This document shows positions 8,803 through 18,722 of a stretch of 64,000 nt of DNA, one piece after another. Both the position numbers and the translations under genes were made by a program. Origin of the DNA: Kibdelosporangium philippinense (GTDB lineage Bacteria; Actinomycetota; Actinomycetes; Mycobacteriales; Pseudonocardiaceae). The notes beneath the pieces are model-generated. The model had not been told where the DNA came from, ran no database searches, and saw only the letters and a program-made list of their open reading frames with translations. The stretch covers positions 1-64,000 of the forward strand of contig NZ_JAJVCN010000003.1 in assembly GCF_021390435.2 (NCBI RefSeq), read 5' to 3'. How positions within the stretch are numbered: the first letter of the stretch is position 1; every line of letters starts with the position of its first letter.

Positions 8803-9869
8803 CGTATCGCGTTGTCGCGTGGAGCACCGGAAACGTTGGACGCCAAGCCATCGCGGGCATCGACGCCCGGCCCGACCTCGAACTCGCCGGGGTTTGGGTG
8901 TCCTCGGCCGAGAAGGTCGGCCGGGACGCCGGTGAGCTCGCTGGGCTTGGCCGGGAGCTGGGCGTCAAGGCCACCAATGACGCGGATGCCTTGCTGGCGT
9001 TGAAACCTGACTGTGTCGTGTACACCGCCATGGCTGACGACCGGTTGAGCGAAGCCATGGACGACCTGGCCAAGATCCTGCGTGCCGGGGTCAACGTGGT
9101 GTCCAGTTCGCCGGTGTTCCTGCAGTTCCCCGACGGTGTCGTGCCAGAGGAAGTCTCCGGCCCGATCAAAGCCGCGGCGCAGGAGGGCCAGGTTTCCCTG
9201 TGGGTCAACGGGATCGACCCCGGCTTCGCCAACGACACGCTCCCGCTGGCACTCACCGGGATCAGCGAACGGATCGACGAGGTCCGTTGCCAGGAAATCC
9301 TGGACTACTCGACGTACGACAACCACAAGGTCCTGTTCGAGATCATGGGCTTCGGCGCGAAACCCGGCGACACCCCGCTGCTGCTGCAGCCCGGCGTGCT
9401 CGAACTGGCCTGGGGCAGTGTTGTCCGGCAGATCGCCGCGGGCCTTGATGTCGAACTGGACGAGGTGACGGCCACGTTCGACACTGTGCCCGCGCCGGAA
9501 ACGTTTGAAATCAAGTCCGGTGTGATCGAGGCAGGGACCGCCGCCGCCCTCCGGTTCGAGGTTTTCGGGAAAGTCAACGGCAAAGCGGTGTGCGTGCTCG
9601 AGCACATCACGCGGCTACGTTCGGACCTCGCGCCGGAGTGGCCGCAGCCAGTTGGACAGGGCAGCTATCGCGTCATTGTCACTGGTGAGCCGACTATGAC
9701 CGTGGATCTGCAACTCCTGGCGACCGACGGCGACCACAACACCGCTGGCCTGAAAACCACCGCGATGCGGTTGGTGAACGCGATCCCCGCGGTCGTGACG
9801 GTCAAGCCAGGACTGCTGACTGTCCTTGACCTTCCGACGATCACCGGCCAAGGGCTTGTGGCACAGTGA
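8799..9869 (+). CDS. NAD(P)-binding dihydrodipicolinate-reductase-like protein
   Basis: 356 aa. An N-terminal Rossmann fold ([19 protein letters not shown], about residues 3-21) is followed by a dehydrogenase domain like that of the actinobacterial DapB-like/2,4-diaminopentanoate-dehydrogenase group. Proteins of this type commonly sit beside SDR and lipid-catabolism genes, but their substrates are mostly unknown. It starts with GTG overlapping the stop of the SDR gene by 4 bp. It is not the lysine-pathway DapB: it is about 100 residues longer and lacks that enzyme's signature. Confidence 0.75.
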   Translation: MTYRVVAWSTGNVGRQAIAGIDARPDLELAGVWVSSAEKVGRDAGELAGLGRELGVKATNDADALLALKPDCVVYTAMADDRLSEAMDDLAKILRAGVNVVSSSPVFLQFPDGVVPEEVSGPIKAAAQEGQVSLWVNGIDPGFANDTLPLALTGISERIDEVRCQEILDYSTYDNHKVLFEIMGFGAKPGDTPLLLQPGVLELAWGSVVRQIAAGLDVELDEVTATFDTVPAPETFEIKSGVIEAGTAAALRFEVFGKVNGKAVCVLEHITRLRSDLAPEWPQPVGQGSYRVIVTGEPTMTVDLQLLATDGDHNTAGLKTTAMRLVNAIPAVVTVKPGLLTVLDLPTITGQGLVAQ

Positions 9870-9887
9870 GGACATGACTAGGGGGCA

Positions 9888-10085
9888 TTGGTTAGTCGGA
9901 TTAACGTCGACCTGCAGGCGATGAGGACCCGTGAGCCGAACGCGGTTCCGCCGCCGGGCGCCGCCTTCGGGTTCAGTGTCAAGGGCGGCTGCGTCACCGG
10001 CGCCGTCACGCCGGACGCGGTCAGCCTGAGCGCGACAGGACCGATCGCCGAAGTGGGCTGCAACTTGATGCCCTTCACGCACTGA
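9888..10085 (+). pseudogene. remnant paralogue of the downstream lipoprotein (C-terminal part only)
   Basis: The 65-aa frame has no signal peptide. Its last 45 residues align with the end of the next gene: PPPGAAFGFSVKGGCVTG against TPPGVMFGFSIRGGCIKG, with VTP, the second Cys and the final TH conserved. The bases after each stop (CTGACCGAGGAAC) are also shared. This is what a tandem duplication with loss of the 5' part of the first copy would leave. It may not be translated. Confidence 0.6.
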
Positions 10086-10098
10086 CCGAGGAACGTTT

Positions 10099-10599
10099 AT
10101 GTCCTTCCCTCGCTGGATTGTCATCGGCGCGTTGGTGTCACTTGTCGCGGCATGCGGGCAGAACGCACTCGGCAAATCCGATGGACCGCCGACGTACCCA
10201 CCGCAAAAGCCCAGTCTCCCAGCCGACATGCCGCTGAACCACGTGGACAACAACGCGTGGAAGGACCCGAAGGACATGACCGAGGACGACACGCGCGCTT
10301 GCGAGACCATCGCGGGCTGGCTACGTCCCAAGTTGGAAGCCTTGCACGCCAAGCAGGACTTCACGGTCGAGTCGACCCGCAAGGCCATCGCCGACTTCGG
10401 TTACCCGGACGCCGGTGTCTCCCAGCTGTACCCCCGGTACGACAACACCGGCACGCTCGTTACCCCGCCTGGTGTGATGTTCGGCTTCAGCATCCGCGGC
10501 GGCTGCATCAAGGGAGACGTCACGCCGCAGCGGGCCTTGGTGGTGGTCGAAGGCTCCATCGCGGACGCAGGCTGCATGCCGCCACCGCCGACTCACTGA
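10099..10599 (+). CDS. putative lipoprotein of unknown function
   Basis: 166 aa with a lipoprotein signal (SFPRWIVIGALVSLVAAC) whose lipobox LVAAC puts the lipidated Cys at about residue 19; the mature protein should be membrane-anchored on the outer face. A proline-rich linker leads to a domain with paired cysteines (ETIAGW region, GGCIKG, AGCMPP). No family recognised. GAGGAA precedes the ATG by 5 bases. The upstream fragment 9888-10085 is a decayed tandem copy. A strong terminator follows at 10665. Confidence 0.7.
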   Translation: MSFPRWIVIGALVSLVAACGQNALGKSDGPPTYPPQKPSLPADMPLNHVDNNAWKDPKDMTEDDTRACETIAGWLRPKLEALHAKQDFTVESTRKAIADFGYPDAGVSQLYPRYDNTGTLVTPPGVMFGFSIRGGCIKGDVTPQRALVVVEGSIADAGCMPPPPTH

Positions 10600-10664
10600 C
10601 CGAGGAACTTACGAGCGGCGTCCACCGCAGCCTCGGTGCAGCTGCACATCAACCACAGTAAAGC

Positions 10665-10694
10665 GACAAGCCCGGCACAAGTGCCGGGCTTGTC
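10665..10694. terminator. bidirectional terminator hairpin
   Basis: GACAAGCCCGGCAC (10665-10678) and its exact complement GTGCCGGGCTTGTC (10681-10694) are separated by AA. It lies between the convergent lipoprotein and lgt genes and can serve both strands. Confidence 0.85.
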
Positions 10695-10710
10695 CACTTC
10701 GTTGGCTGTC

Positions 10711-11826
10711 TCAGTCCTTCTTTGGCTCCGAGGCCTCGGACTCGTCCTTCTCGTCGTCCTTGGCTTCCGGTGCCGCCGGGACCTTCGCGGTCTCTTCGTC
10801 CTTGGCCTCGTCGTCCTTCTCCGAGGCGTCCGAGGCGTCTGCGGCGTCAGAGCCCGAGGGATCCTTCTTGTCCGCGGCGTCCTTGTCGTCGGAGTCCTCG
10901 TCCACAGCGTCGTCGGAGGCTTCGATCGGGGACGGGTCCTGTGGCGTGCCGTCGCCGCGCAACAACGCTAGGTCTTCGCGTTCGCCCTTGCTGCGGGCCA
11001 GGATGAAGTACACGACCGCGCCGATGAACACCAGGATCGAGACCCAGACGTTGATCCGGACGCCGAACACGAGCGTGGCGTCGTCCGTCCGCATCAGCTC
11101 GATCCATGTCCGGCCAAGGGTGTAACCGGCGACGTACAAGGCGAACGCGCGGCCGTGGCCGAGGCGCATCTTTTTGTCGACGTACACGACCAGCAGCGCG
11201 ACACCGAGGTTCCAGAGCAGCTCGTAGAGGAACGTCGGGTGCACGACGGCGATCGGTGTGTGGTCCACCGCGATGCCCGAGAGCTGGTCGGCGATGCCGG
11301 TCTCCGGGTTCACCCGCTGGTAGATCTCCAGGCCCCACGGCAGGGTCGTCGGACCGCCGTAGAGCTCCTGGTTGAAGTAGTTGCCGATCCGGCCGATCGC
11401 CTGCGCGACCACGATGCCGGGCGCGACCGCGTCGGCGAACACCGGCAGCGGGATGCCCTTGCGCTTGCAGCCGAGCCAGGCGCCGACGGCACCGAGCGCG
11501 ATCGCGCCCCAGATGCCGAGGCCGCCGTTCCAGATGTACAGCGCTTCGATCGGGTTCTTGCCCTCGCCGAAGTACCGGTGGTAGTCGGTGATCACGTGGT
11601 ACAACCGGCCACCGATCAGGCCGAACGGCACCGCGTACACCGCGATGTCGACCACTTCACCGGGGCGCCCGCCCCTGGCCTGCAGGCATTTCTCGCCCCA
11701 CCAGATCGCCACGATGATTCCGATGATGATGAACAGCGCGTACGCGCGGATCGGGATCGGGCCGATTTCCCACACGCCCCGGTCGGGGCTGGGGATGTTC
11801 GCCAGGAAGACTGTCGCTCCGGTCAC
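10711..11826 (-). CDS. lgt: prolipoprotein diacylglyceryl transferase
   Basis: Transfers diacylglycerol from phosphatidylglycerol to the lipobox cysteine of prolipoproteins, in the cytoplasmic membrane. The signature GRIGNYFNQELYGG (about residues 145-158) and a seven-helix layout are clear. Enzyme homology ends near residue 285; the remaining ~85 residues are a low-complexity tail dominated by Asp, Glu, Ala and Lys, predicted to be disordered and cytosolic. Long acidic tails occur on some actinobacterial Lgt proteins. It follows trpA by 62 bp on the same strand, as in mycobacteria. Confidence 0.95.
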   Translation of the reverse strand: MTGATVFLANIPSPDRGVWEIGPIPIRAYALFIIIGIIVAIWWGEKCLQARGGRPGEVVDIAVYAVPFGLIGGRLYHVITDYHRYFGEGKNPIEALYIWNGGLGIWGAIALGAVGAWLGCKRKGIPLPVFADAVAPGIVVAQAIGRIGNYFNQELYGGPTTLPWGLEIYQRVNPETGIADQLSGIAVDHTPIAVVHPTFLYELLWNLGVALLVVYVDKKMRLGHGRAFALYVAGYTLGRTWIELMRTDDATLVFGVRINVWVSILVFIGAVVYFILARSKGEREDLALLRGDGTPQDPSPIEASDDAVDEDSDDKDAADKKDPSGSDAADASDASEKDDEAKDEETAKVPAAPEAKDDEKDESEASEPKKD

Positions 11827-11887
11827 GAGGGCACACGTTAACGCCTTGCCTCACCCGGCCCGCATACCACCCTGCCGACTGGTTCGG

Positions 11888-12688
11888 TTAACCGGCCTGA
11901 CCTGCGACGACGCGTGAACGCACACCTTGCGCCAATTCGCCTGCCAACGTACGAACCTCGTCGGTGCCCGAGGCGGCCTTGGCCACGAACGCCGAGCCCA
12001 CGATCACCGCGTCGGCGTACGCCGCGATCTCCGCCGCCTGCGCGCCGGAGCGGACACCGAGACCCACACCGATCGGCAAGTCCGTGTGTACGCGGACGCG
12101 CTCAACCAGGTCCGGCGCAGCGTTGCTGACCGAGTCACGGGCGCCTGTCACGCCCATGACCGATGCGGCGTAGAGGAACCCGCTCGTCTTGGCGACCGTA
12201 CGGACGATCCGTTCCTCCGTGGACGCGGGCGCGACCAGGAAGATCCGGTCAAGGCCGTGGGCCTCGGACGCGGCGATCCACTCGTCGGCCTCGTCGACGA
12301 TCAGGTCCGGCGTGATGATGCCGAGTCCACCGGCCGCTGCGAGGTCACGGGCGAACGCGTCGACGCCGTAGCGGTACACCGGGTTCCAGTACGACATGAC
12401 CACGGCGTGGCCACCGGCCGCCGAGACGCGCTCGACGACCGAGAAGATGTCCTTCACGCGGAATCCGCCGCGCAGCGCCTCTTCGGCGGCGTGCTGGATC
12501 GTCGGGCCGTCGATCACCGGGTCGGAGAACGGCAGGCCCACCTCGACGATGTCGCAGCCGGATTCGATCATGGCCGTGAGCAGGTCGGCCGAGCCGTCCA
12601 CAGTGGGATACCCGGCGGGCAGGTAGCCGACGAGCGCGGCCCGGTTCTCCGCACGAGTGGCCGCGAAGAGCGTGTCCAAGCGACCCAT
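11888..12688 (-). CDS. trpA: tryptophan synthase alpha subunit
   Basis: 266 aa. Cleaves indole-3-glycerol phosphate to indole and glyceraldehyde 3-phosphate, and works in an alpha2-beta2 complex with TrpB. The substrate motif VEVGLPFSDPVIDGPTIQ contains the catalytic Glu, and the second catalytic acid is in the FSDP region. The ATG overlaps the trpB stop (ATGA), as expected for stoichiometric co-translation. Normal length; last trp gene of the block before lgt. Confidence 0.96.
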   Translation of the reverse strand: MGRLDTLFAATRAENRAALVGYLPAGYPTVDGSADLLTAMIESGCDIVEVGLPFSDPVIDGPTIQHAAEEALRGGFRVKDIFSVVERVSAAGGHAVVMSYWNPVYRYGVDAFARDLAAAGGLGIITPDLIVDEADEWIAASEAHGLDRIFLVAPASTEERIVRTVAKTSGFLYAASVMGVTGARDSVSNAAPDLVERVRVHTDLPIGVGLGVRSGAQAAEIAAYADAVIVGSAFVAKAASGTDEVRTLAGELAQGVRSRVVAGQAG

Positions 12689-13920
12689 CAGGAGTCCTTC
12701 CCCACAAGGCCGAAGTACTTGGCCGCGGTGTCCATGTCCTTGTCGCCCCGGCCGGACAGGCTGACCAGGATCACGCCGTCCGGCCCCAGCTCCTTGCCCA
12801 GCTTGAGGGCACCGGCCAGAGCGTGCGACGACTCGATCGCCGGGATGATGCCCTCGGTGCGCGACAGCAGCTGGAACGCGTCCATCGCCTCCGCGTCGGT
12901 CACCGGGTAGAACTCGGCGCGGCCGGAGTCCTTGAGGAACGAGTGCTCCGGGCCGACGCCCGGGTAGTCGAGGCCTGCGGAGATCGAGTACGCCTCGGTG
13001 ATCTGGCCGTCCTCGTCCTGCAGCAGGTACGACCGCGAGCCGTGCAGCAGGCCTGGGCTGCCCTCGGACAGCGTGGCGCCGTGTTCACCGGACTCGACGC
13101 CGTGCCCACCCGGCTCAAGGCCGACCAGACGGACGTCCTTGTCGTCGATGAAGCCGTGGAAGATGCCGATCGCGTTGGACCCACCGCCGACACACGCGGC
13201 GACGGCGTCGGGCAGCCGCCCGGCCTTCTCCAGCATCTGCGCGCGGGCCTCGATGCCGATGACCCGGTGGAAGTTACGCACCATCAGCGGGAACGGGTGC
13301 GAGGCCGCGGCCGTGCCGAGCAGGTAGTGCGTGGTCTCCACATTGGTGACCCAGTCGCGCAGCGCCTCGTTGATGGCGTCCTTCAACGTCCGCGAGCCGG
13401 TCGTGACCGGGATGACCTCGGCGCCGAGCAGCCGCATCCTGGCGACGTTCAGCGCCTGGCGCTCGGTGTCGACCTCGCCCATGTAGACCACGCAGTCGAG
13501 GTCGAGCAGGGCGCACGCGGTGGCCGTTGCCACGCCGTGCTGACCGGCCCCGGTCTCGGCGATGACCCGCTTCTTGCCCATCCGCTTGGTGAGCAGCGCC
13601 TGGCCAAGCACGTTGTTGATCTTGTGAGAGCCGGTGTGGTTGAGGTCTTCGCGCTTGAGCCAGATCTGCGCGCCACCGGCGTGCTCGGCGAAGCGCGGCG
13701 CCTCGGTCAGCATCGACGGACGGCCCGCGTAGTCACGCAGCAGGCGCAGCAGCTCGTTGACGAAGTCGGGGTCGAGCCGAGCCTTGTCGTACTCGGCCGC
13801 CAGCTCTTCCAGTGCCGGGACCAGGGCTTCCGGGATGAACCGGCCGCCGAAGGCCCCGAAGTAACCGCGCTCGTCCGGGTCGTGCGAGTCGTGCTCGTGC
13901 CCGGTCTTCTCATCGCTCAT
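12688..13920 (-). CDS. trpB: tryptophan synthase beta subunit
   Basis: 410 aa PLP enzyme joining indole and serine to form tryptophan. The PLP lysine lies in HTGSHKINN, and the phosphate-binding [10 protein letters not shown] is present. I choose ATG 13920 (start [11 protein letters not shown]) because it overlaps the trpC stop as ATGA; an in-frame ATG six codons upstream (13938) is possible. The N-terminal extension is rich in His and Asp, typical of actinobacterial TrpB. Coupled by overlap to trpC and trpA. Confidence 0.95.
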   Translation of the reverse strand: MSDEKTGHEHDSHDPDERGYFGAFGGRFIPEALVPALEELAAEYDKARLDPDFVNELLRLLRDYAGRPSMLTEAPRFAEHAGGAQIWLKREDLNHTGSHKINNVLGQALLTKRMGKKRVIAETGAGQHGVATATACALLDLDCVVYMGEVDTERQALNVARMRLLGAEVIPVTTGSRTLKDAINEALRDWVTNVETTHYLLGTAAASHPFPLMVRNFHRVIGIEARAQMLEKAGRLPDAVAACVGGGSNAIGIFHGFIDDKDVRLVGLEPGGHGVESGEHGATLSEGSPGLLHGSRSYLLQDEDGQITEAYSISAGLDYPGVGPEHSFLKDSGRAEFYPVTDAEAMDAFQLLSRTEGIIPAIESSHALAGALKLGKELGPDGVILVSLSGRGDKDMDTAAKYFGLVGKDS

Positions 13921-14726
13921 CGGGACGGCCTCGGGCATGCGGGGTGCGAACCGGCGGTGACCAGCTTGGTCAGCGCCGCCTTGGGATCGCCGCTGGCCAC
14001 AAGTCCCTCGCCGACCAGGATCGCGTCGGCACCGGCACCGGCGTACGCCATCAGGTCGCCGGGACCGCGGACACCGGACTCGGCGATCTTGATCGTCTCG
14101 AACGGCAACCCCGGGGCTATCCGGGTGAAGACCTCACGGTCGACCTCGAGCGTGTGCAGGTTGCGGGCGTTCACGCCGATCACCGACGCACCGGCCTCAA
14201 GGGCACGGTCGGCTTCCTCGGCCGAGTGCACCTCGACAAGGGCCGTCATCCCGAGCGACTCGACCCGGTCGAGCAGACCAACCAACGTGTTCTGCTCCAA
14301 CGCGGCCACGATCAGCAGCACGAGGTCCGCGCCATGCAGCCGCGCCTCGTGCACCTGGTACGGGCTGACTACGAAGTCCTTGCGCAGCAACGGAACACTC
14401 ACCGCAGCGCGGACCGCGTCGAAGTCAGCCAGCGATCCCCCGAAGCGCCGCTGCTCGGTCAGCACGCTGATCACCCGCGCGCCGGCCTCTTCGTAGTCCT
14501 TCGCCAGCACAGCCGGATCCGGGATGTCAGCCAGGTCACCCTTGGACGGACTGCGCCGCTTGACCTCCGCGATCACACCGACATCCGTGGAGCGCAGCGC
14601 GCTTCGCGCGTCCTTGGCCGGCGGCACCTTCGCCGCCTGCTCCTTGAGGACTTCGAATGGAAGCCTTGCTTCGCGGGCCGCGAGATCCTCGCGCACACCG
14701 TCGATTATCGACTCGAGAACGCTCAC
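13917..14726 (-). CDS. trpC: indole-3-glycerol phosphate synthase
   Basis: 269 aa TIM barrel closing the indole ring of tryptophan. The motif [13 protein letters not shown] (catalytic Lys) and the loop [17 protein letters not shown] are diagnostic. Start is GTG 14726 with AAGGGG just upstream; longer in-frame extension beyond it lacks homology. About 114 bp separate it from the upstream membrane gene and show no obvious attenuator. As in mycobacteria there is no trpF here: PriA (24349-25080) is expected to supply that step. Confidence 0.95.
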   Translation of the reverse strand: MSVLESIIDGVREDLAAREARLPFEVLKEQAAKVPPAKDARSALRSTDVGVIAEVKRRSPSKGDLADIPDPAVLAKDYEEAGARVISVLTEQRRFGGSLADFDAVRAAVSVPLLRKDFVVSPYQVHEARLHGADLVLLIVAALEQNTLVGLLDRVESLGMTALVEVHSAEEADRALEAGASVIGVNARNLHTLEVDREVFTRIAPGLPFETIKIAESGVRGPGDLMAYAGAGADAILVGEGLVASGDPKAALTKLVTAGSHPACPRPSR

Positions 14727-14840
14727 GCGTTTGCCCCTTCCCGCCGCACTGATGCTAACCCCGCGCCATTTCGCGGCAGGACGCCGGGTCGGCCGTGCAC
14801 AGTAAGCATGCGCCTGGCGACGCAACGATTGCGCGACGGG

Positions 14841-15341
14841 TCATACGGTCGGGTCCTTTCCCTCGGACAGGGCGTTCCAGAGCTCTTTCTCGCCTTCCGG
14901 CTCCTTCTCGGCGCCGGGGCGGTCGTACTTCGCACCAAGCCTTGGCATCTTGTGGCCGTAACGCACAAGCAGCACCCCGGCGACGACGACCGCGAGCCCG
15001 GCGAGCAACGCCACGCCACGGCCCCACAACACTTGTCCGGCCGCGAAGGCGCCGTTGGCAGCGAGCCAACAAGCCGTGAAACCGGTCAGCGCCAACAACA
15101 CCCCGACGATCCGGCGGGGCAGTCCGCTGGTCGCCAGCACACCGGCGATTCCGGCCAAGTAGATCAGCGCCAACGGGATCAAGGCGCTCACCTGTTCGGA
15201 ACCTGTCAGTTCAGCGGACCAATTCAGCCGCGACGAACCCCACAGCCCGGCTGAGGCGGCCAGCAGCAGGACCACCACGATCCATAGTGGACGCCGCTCG
15301 GCCATCGGATCCCGCGCAGCCATGGGACCTTGCTCAGCCAT
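14841..15341 (-). CDS. trp-operon-associated membrane protein (TIGR02234 type)
   Basis: 166 aa with four predicted membrane helices ([74 protein letters not shown]) and a charged cytoplasmic tail. It matches the conserved hypothetical membrane protein family found between trpE and trpC in actinobacteria. Function unknown. Start ATG 15341 overlaps the end of trpE by 8 bp; further upstream in-frame ATG codons lie within trpE. Confidence 0.8.
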   Translation of the reverse strand: MAEQGPMAARDPMAERRPLWIVVVLLLAASAGLWGSSRLNWSAELTGSEQVSALIPLALIYLAGIAGVLATSGLPRRIVGVLLALTGFTACWLAANGAFAAGQVLWGRGVALLAGLAVVVAGVLLVRYGHKMPRLGAKYDRPGAEKEPEGEKELWNALSEGKDPTV

Positions 15342-16878
15342 CGGATGCCGACCTGATCGTCTCGGCCATGGCGATCGCGGCAAGCACCGCGCCAGCCTTG
15401 TTCTGGCACTCGTCGTCCTCGGCGCCAGGGTTCGAGTCGGCCACGATTCCCGCGCCAGCCTGCACGTACGCCACGCCTGCCTGCATCAACGCGGTCCGGA
15501 TGGCGATCGCGGTGTCCGCGTTGCCCGCGAAGTCGAGGTAGCCGACCACGCCGCCGTACAGGCCTCGCCTTGTCGGTTCGAGCTCCTCGATCAGCTCCAT
15601 CGCACGGGGTTTCGGCGCACCGGACAGCGTTCCGGCGGGGAAACACGCCGTCACGGCGTCGAAAGCGGTCTTTCCCTCGGCGAGCTTGCCGGTGACCGTC
15701 GACACGATGTGCATCACGTGGCTGTAGCGCTCGACCCGGAAGAAGTCGACGACGTGCACGGATCCGGGCTCGCAGACCCGGCCGAGGTCGTTGCGGCCGA
15801 GGTCGACGAGCATCACGTGCTCGGCGCGTTCCTTCTCGTCGGACAGCAGGTCCTTTTCCAGGATGGCGTCTTCGTCCGCGTCCACACCACGCCAGCGGGT
15901 ACCGGCGATCGGGTGCGTGGTCGCGATCCCGTCCCTGACCGTGACCAGGGATTCGGGGCTGGACCCGACGATGTCGAAGCCGTCCAGCCGCAGCAGGTAC
16001 ATGTACGGGCTCGGGTTGGTGGTCCGCAGGATTCGGTACACGTCCAGCGCGTCGGCCTGCGTCTGCATCTCGAACCGTTGGGACACCACGATCTGGAAGG
16101 CCTCACCGGCCCGGATCGCTTCCTTGGCCGTCTCGACCGCGGCACCGAACTCAGCACGGCTGCGACGGCGGGTGAACTGCGGTTTGGGCCGCTCGAACAC
16201 CATCGCGGTCGGCGGTGCCGTCGTCCACAGGTCCTCGGTCATCCTGCCGAGCCGTGCGACCGCGTCGTTGTACGCCTCGTCCACCCGCTCCGGGGTGTTG
16301 TCCCAGTTCACGGCGTTGGCGATGAGCGTGATCGTGCCTTCGTGGTGGTCGAGAGCGGCCAGGTCGGTCGCCATCATCATCACCAGCTCGGGGATCCCGA
16401 GGTCGTCTTCGGCCAGCTCAGGTAGTCGTTCAAGGCGCCGGACGGTGTCGTAGCCGATGTAGCCGACCATTCCGCCGGTCAGCGGCGGCAGGCCAGGCAG
16501 CGGCTCGGTGTGCAGCAGCCGGAACGTCTCCCGCAGGGCCTCAAGCGGGTCGCCGTTGCCGTGCAGGTCGTCCGGCACCTTGCCGGACCACGTGGCCTTG
16601 CCGTCCTTGGAGGTCAGCGACGCGGCACAGCGGGCGCCGACGAAGGACCATCGTGACCAGGACCGGCCGTTCTCCGCCGACTCGAACAGGAAGGTCCCGG
16701 TCCGGTCGCCGGCGAGCTTGCGGTAGACGCCGACGGGGGTCTCGGCGTCCGCGAGCAGCTTGCGGGTGACCGGGATCACCCTGCGTTCGCGGGCGAGAGC
16801 GTGGAACTCCTCACGGGTGGGGCTGATCGCGCCCATCCCGGTGTGCACGGGCAGGTCGGATCCGATCACGCTGGCCAT
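15334..16878 (-). CDS. trpE: anthranilate synthase component I
   Basis: 514 aa from ATG 16878. Converts chorismate plus ammonia (from the glutaminase subunit, not in this window) to anthranilate. Key motifs: [17 protein letters not shown], the feedback-binding and chorismate region [42 protein letters not shown]. Alternative starts are ATG 16836 ([11 protein letters not shown], closest to mycobacterial TrpE) and ATG 16908. First gene of the trp block, divergent from a TetR gene. The upstream spacer shows no Trp-rich leader peptide. Confidence 0.94.
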   Translation of the reverse strand: MASVIGSDLPVHTGMGAISPTREEFHALARERRVIPVTRKLLADAETPVGVYRKLAGDRTGTFLFESAENGRSWSRWSFVGARCAASLTSKDGKATWSGKVPDDLHGNGDPLEALRETFRLLHTEPLPGLPPLTGGMVGYIGYDTVRRLERLPELAEDDLGIPELVMMMATDLAALDHHEGTITLIANAVNWDNTPERVDEAYNDAVARLGRMTEDLWTTAPPTAMVFERPKPQFTRRRSRAEFGAAVETAKEAIRAGEAFQIVVSQRFEMQTQADALDVYRILRTTNPSPYMYLLRLDGFDIVGSSPESLVTVRDGIATTHPIAGTRWRGVDADEDAILEKDLLSDEKERAEHVMLVDLGRNDLGRVCEPGSVHVVDFFRVERYSHVMHIVSTVTGKLAEGKTAFDAVTACFPAGTLSGAPKPRAMELIEELEPTRRGLYGGVVGYLDFAGNADTAIAIRTALMQAGVAYVQAGAGIVADSNPGAEDDECQNKAGAVLAAIAMAETIRSASDG

Positions 16879-17001
16879 GCCGGCCATTCTGCCGGGACAC
16901 CACGACAACGCACGACCGGGTTGAGCGGCAGGTTAAAGTACCCAGTCGGACAAAATTCACCGCATGTTGAAAAGTTCGCCGTGGCGAGTGATGATGGTGA
17001 C

Positions 17002-17622
17002 GTGACAACAAGCGCGGAACAAGAAGGCAAGCGCCGCGGGCGGCGGCCCGCCGGTGCCGACACCAAGAACGCCCTGATCGAAGCAGCAAGAGCGGTCTTC
17101 ACCGAACAAGGCTACGAGGGCGCGACGGTCCGCGCGATCGCGAAACGGGCGGGCGTCGACCCTGCCATGGTCAACCACTGGTTCGGCGGAAAGGAAGGCC
17201 TGTTCGCCCAGTCGGTGCTGCAACTGCCGGTCGATCCGGCGGAGATCGCGAACGAGATCGCCAGCGGCGACGTCAACACCCTCGGCGACCGGGTCGTCCG
17301 GCGTTTTCTGACCGTCTGGGACAGCACCGGCGGCGGCCAGTTCGCGGCTCTCGTGCGTAGCGTCGCTGGCCACGAGATGGCCGTGCACGGGCTGCGGGAA
17401 ATCTTTCTCAAGCAGATTTTCGCGCGGGTGGCCGCGAAGACCGGAGCCGACAACGCGATGTTCCGGGCCACTCTGGTGGCCAGCCAGCTGATCGGGATGG
17501 GCATGGTTCGGTACGTCGCCAAGTTCGAACCGTTGGCAAGCAACGACATCGAGACCTTGGCCGCCGCGGTCGGGCCGACCGTGCAGCGCTACTTCACTGG
17601 CGAGATCGCTTCGCCTAGTTGA
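17002..17622 (+). CDS. TetR-family transcriptional regulator
   Basis: 206 aa from GTG 17002; an in-frame GTG at 16981 is an alternative. The N-terminal HTH (YEGATVRAIAKRAGVDPAMVNHWFGGKEGLF, about residues 38-68) is classical TetR, followed by a TetR_C-type ligand domain. It is divergent from trpE with about 120 bp between, so it may control itself or its neighbours, but nothing here identifies ligand or targets. Its end overlaps the convergent zinc-finger gene by 8 bp. Confidence 0.85.
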   Translation: MTTSAEQEGKRRGRRPAGADTKNALIEAARAVFTEQGYEGATVRAIAKRAGVDPAMVNHWFGGKEGLFAQSVLQLPVDPAEIANEIASGDVNTLGDRVVRRFLTVWDSTGGGQFAALVRSVAGHEMAVHGLREIFLKQIFARVAAKTGADNAMFRATLVASQLIGMGMVRYVAKFEPLASNDIETLAAAVGPTVQRYFTGEIASPS

Positions 17623-17809
17623 GGTGGGCCGAGCGGGCCGCGGTCCTGAGCGGCGCGAGAATCCGGGCCACCGGGGACAGTTCGACGACCTCACGCCTGC
17701 AGTCCACGCAGACCTCGACGTGGTCGTGAAAGTCCTTGTTCTCCCGCACAGTCAGCACTCCGAGCACATATCCGCCTGCCGTGACTGTGTACGAGCATGT
17801 CGACGTCAT
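17615..17809 (-). CDS. small zinc-finger anti-sigma-like protein
   Basis: 64 aa. The HDHVEVCVDCRREVVEL segment (about residues 28-44) matches the H-x3-C-x2-C zinc site of ZAS-type anti-sigma factors, but there is no membrane helix or sensor domain. A strong AAGGAG lies 6 bases before the ATG, so it is very likely translated. It sits downstream of an ECF sigma factor and a membrane protein on the same strand and may be a soluble regulator of that sigma factor (inference). Confidence 0.65.
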   Translation of the reverse strand: MTSTCSYTVTAGGYVLGVLTVRENKDFHDHVEVCVDCRREVVELSPVARILAPLRTAARSAHLN

Positions 17810-17917
17810 CGTGTCTCCTTAAGAGGGAAGGGCGAGCGGAGGCCCGGGGGGTGTGACCGCCGCCCGCCCCTGGGGAGTGGCGTCTGCTGGGAGCAAATGT
17901 CGCCACTCGCGCCGCGG

Positions 17918-18688
17918 TCAGTTCTCTGGGCGCGCTGACGGCGGCGTGCCTTTGTCCTTGCCTGGCTGCTCGTCGTTCCCACGTTCCCCAGGTTGCGCCG
18001 GGCTGTTGCCGTGCTCCCCCGGTTGCGTCGGCTTGCCTGGCTCGGTTGGCTTGTGCTCGTTGGTCTTCTGTTCGTTTGGCTGCTGCACGGTTGCGCAGAA
18101 CCCTGGCACCTTGTCCCGGCCGCCAGCGGCGTCGATCAGCGCGCCGAAAGCCGGATTCTCAAGGCGTTTGCCGTGTTCGGCCGCCGGTCCCGCGCTGTAG
18201 GCCTGGCAAAGACCGTGCAGCGAAGGCGACGGGTTGTTCGCGTTGTTGTCCTTATCGGACTTGTCGCTGCCCGGCTTAAGGCTGTTATCCGGCTTGTTCG
18301 GCAAGTTCTTGTCAGGGTTTTCACCTGGCGCGGTGGTGGAACCGCTGGTCGTGGCAGGCACAACCGGGCTGTCCTGTGAAGGCAGGTTTCCTGTCGCAGC
18401 AGCGAAAGCGACGCCGCCAGCGGCCATCGCGCCAATGGCGACGGCTGCCGCCTTCACCGTGACAAGCTTGGTAAGTCTGTGCATCGACCATCTCCGAGGC
18501 TGTGTGGTTTCGGCGAGACGAGCCGTTCGAAACGCGGCCACCGCGGCCTCCTCGCCAGCGAGTTCGCTGGCATGGGCCGGTGCGGACGCGTCGGCGAGCA
18601 ACTGCTCCAACGCCTGGTCCGGCGTACCGCCAAGCCCCTGCTGCCGGGCGGTACGCCGGTCCACCCGGCGGAAACGTCTCGTGCTCAT
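17918..18688 (-). CDS. single-pass membrane protein, putative sigma-factor partner
   Basis: 256 aa. A cytoplasmic N-terminus (about 1-75), one membrane helix (TVKAAAVAIGAMAAGGVAFAA, about 77-97), then a Thr/Ser/Pro-rich extracellular part with a short structured piece (LHGLCQAYSAGPAAEHG ... PGFCATV, two Cys) and a low-complexity tail of Pro, Gly, Glu and Lys repeats. The gene follows the ECF sigma gene by 34 bp, the position and topology of an anti-sigma or sensor protein, though no zinc motif is present. Function inferred from context only. Confidence 0.7.
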   Translation of the reverse strand: MSTRRFRRVDRRTARQQGLGGTPDQALEQLLADASAPAHASELAGEEAAVAAFRTARLAETTQPRRWSMHRLTKLVTVKAAAVAIGAMAAGGVAFAAATGNLPSQDSPVVPATTSGSTTAPGENPDKNLPNKPDNSLKPGSDKSDKDNNANNPSPSLHGLCQAYSAGPAAEHGKRLENPAFGALIDAAGGRDKVPGFCATVQQPNEQKTNEHKPTEPGKPTQPGEHGNSPAQPGERGNDEQPGKDKGTPPSARPEN

Positions 18689-18722
18689 CTCGGATACCTC
18701 AGCGTCGTGGTCGTCAAAAGTG

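Noticed and set aside
10665-10694. Riboswitch or structured RNA
   Set aside because: A simple perfect stem with a tiny loop between convergent genes is explained by termination.
14727-14840. Possible trp attenuator or leader peptide before trpC
   Set aside because: The only short frame (start MLTVHGRPG) has no Trp run and no clear alternative stems were visible.
17002-17622. TetR gene as the trp operon repressor
   Set aside because: Divergent position alone is not evidence; no palindrome was recognised in the trpE-side spacer and TetR control of trp is not established.
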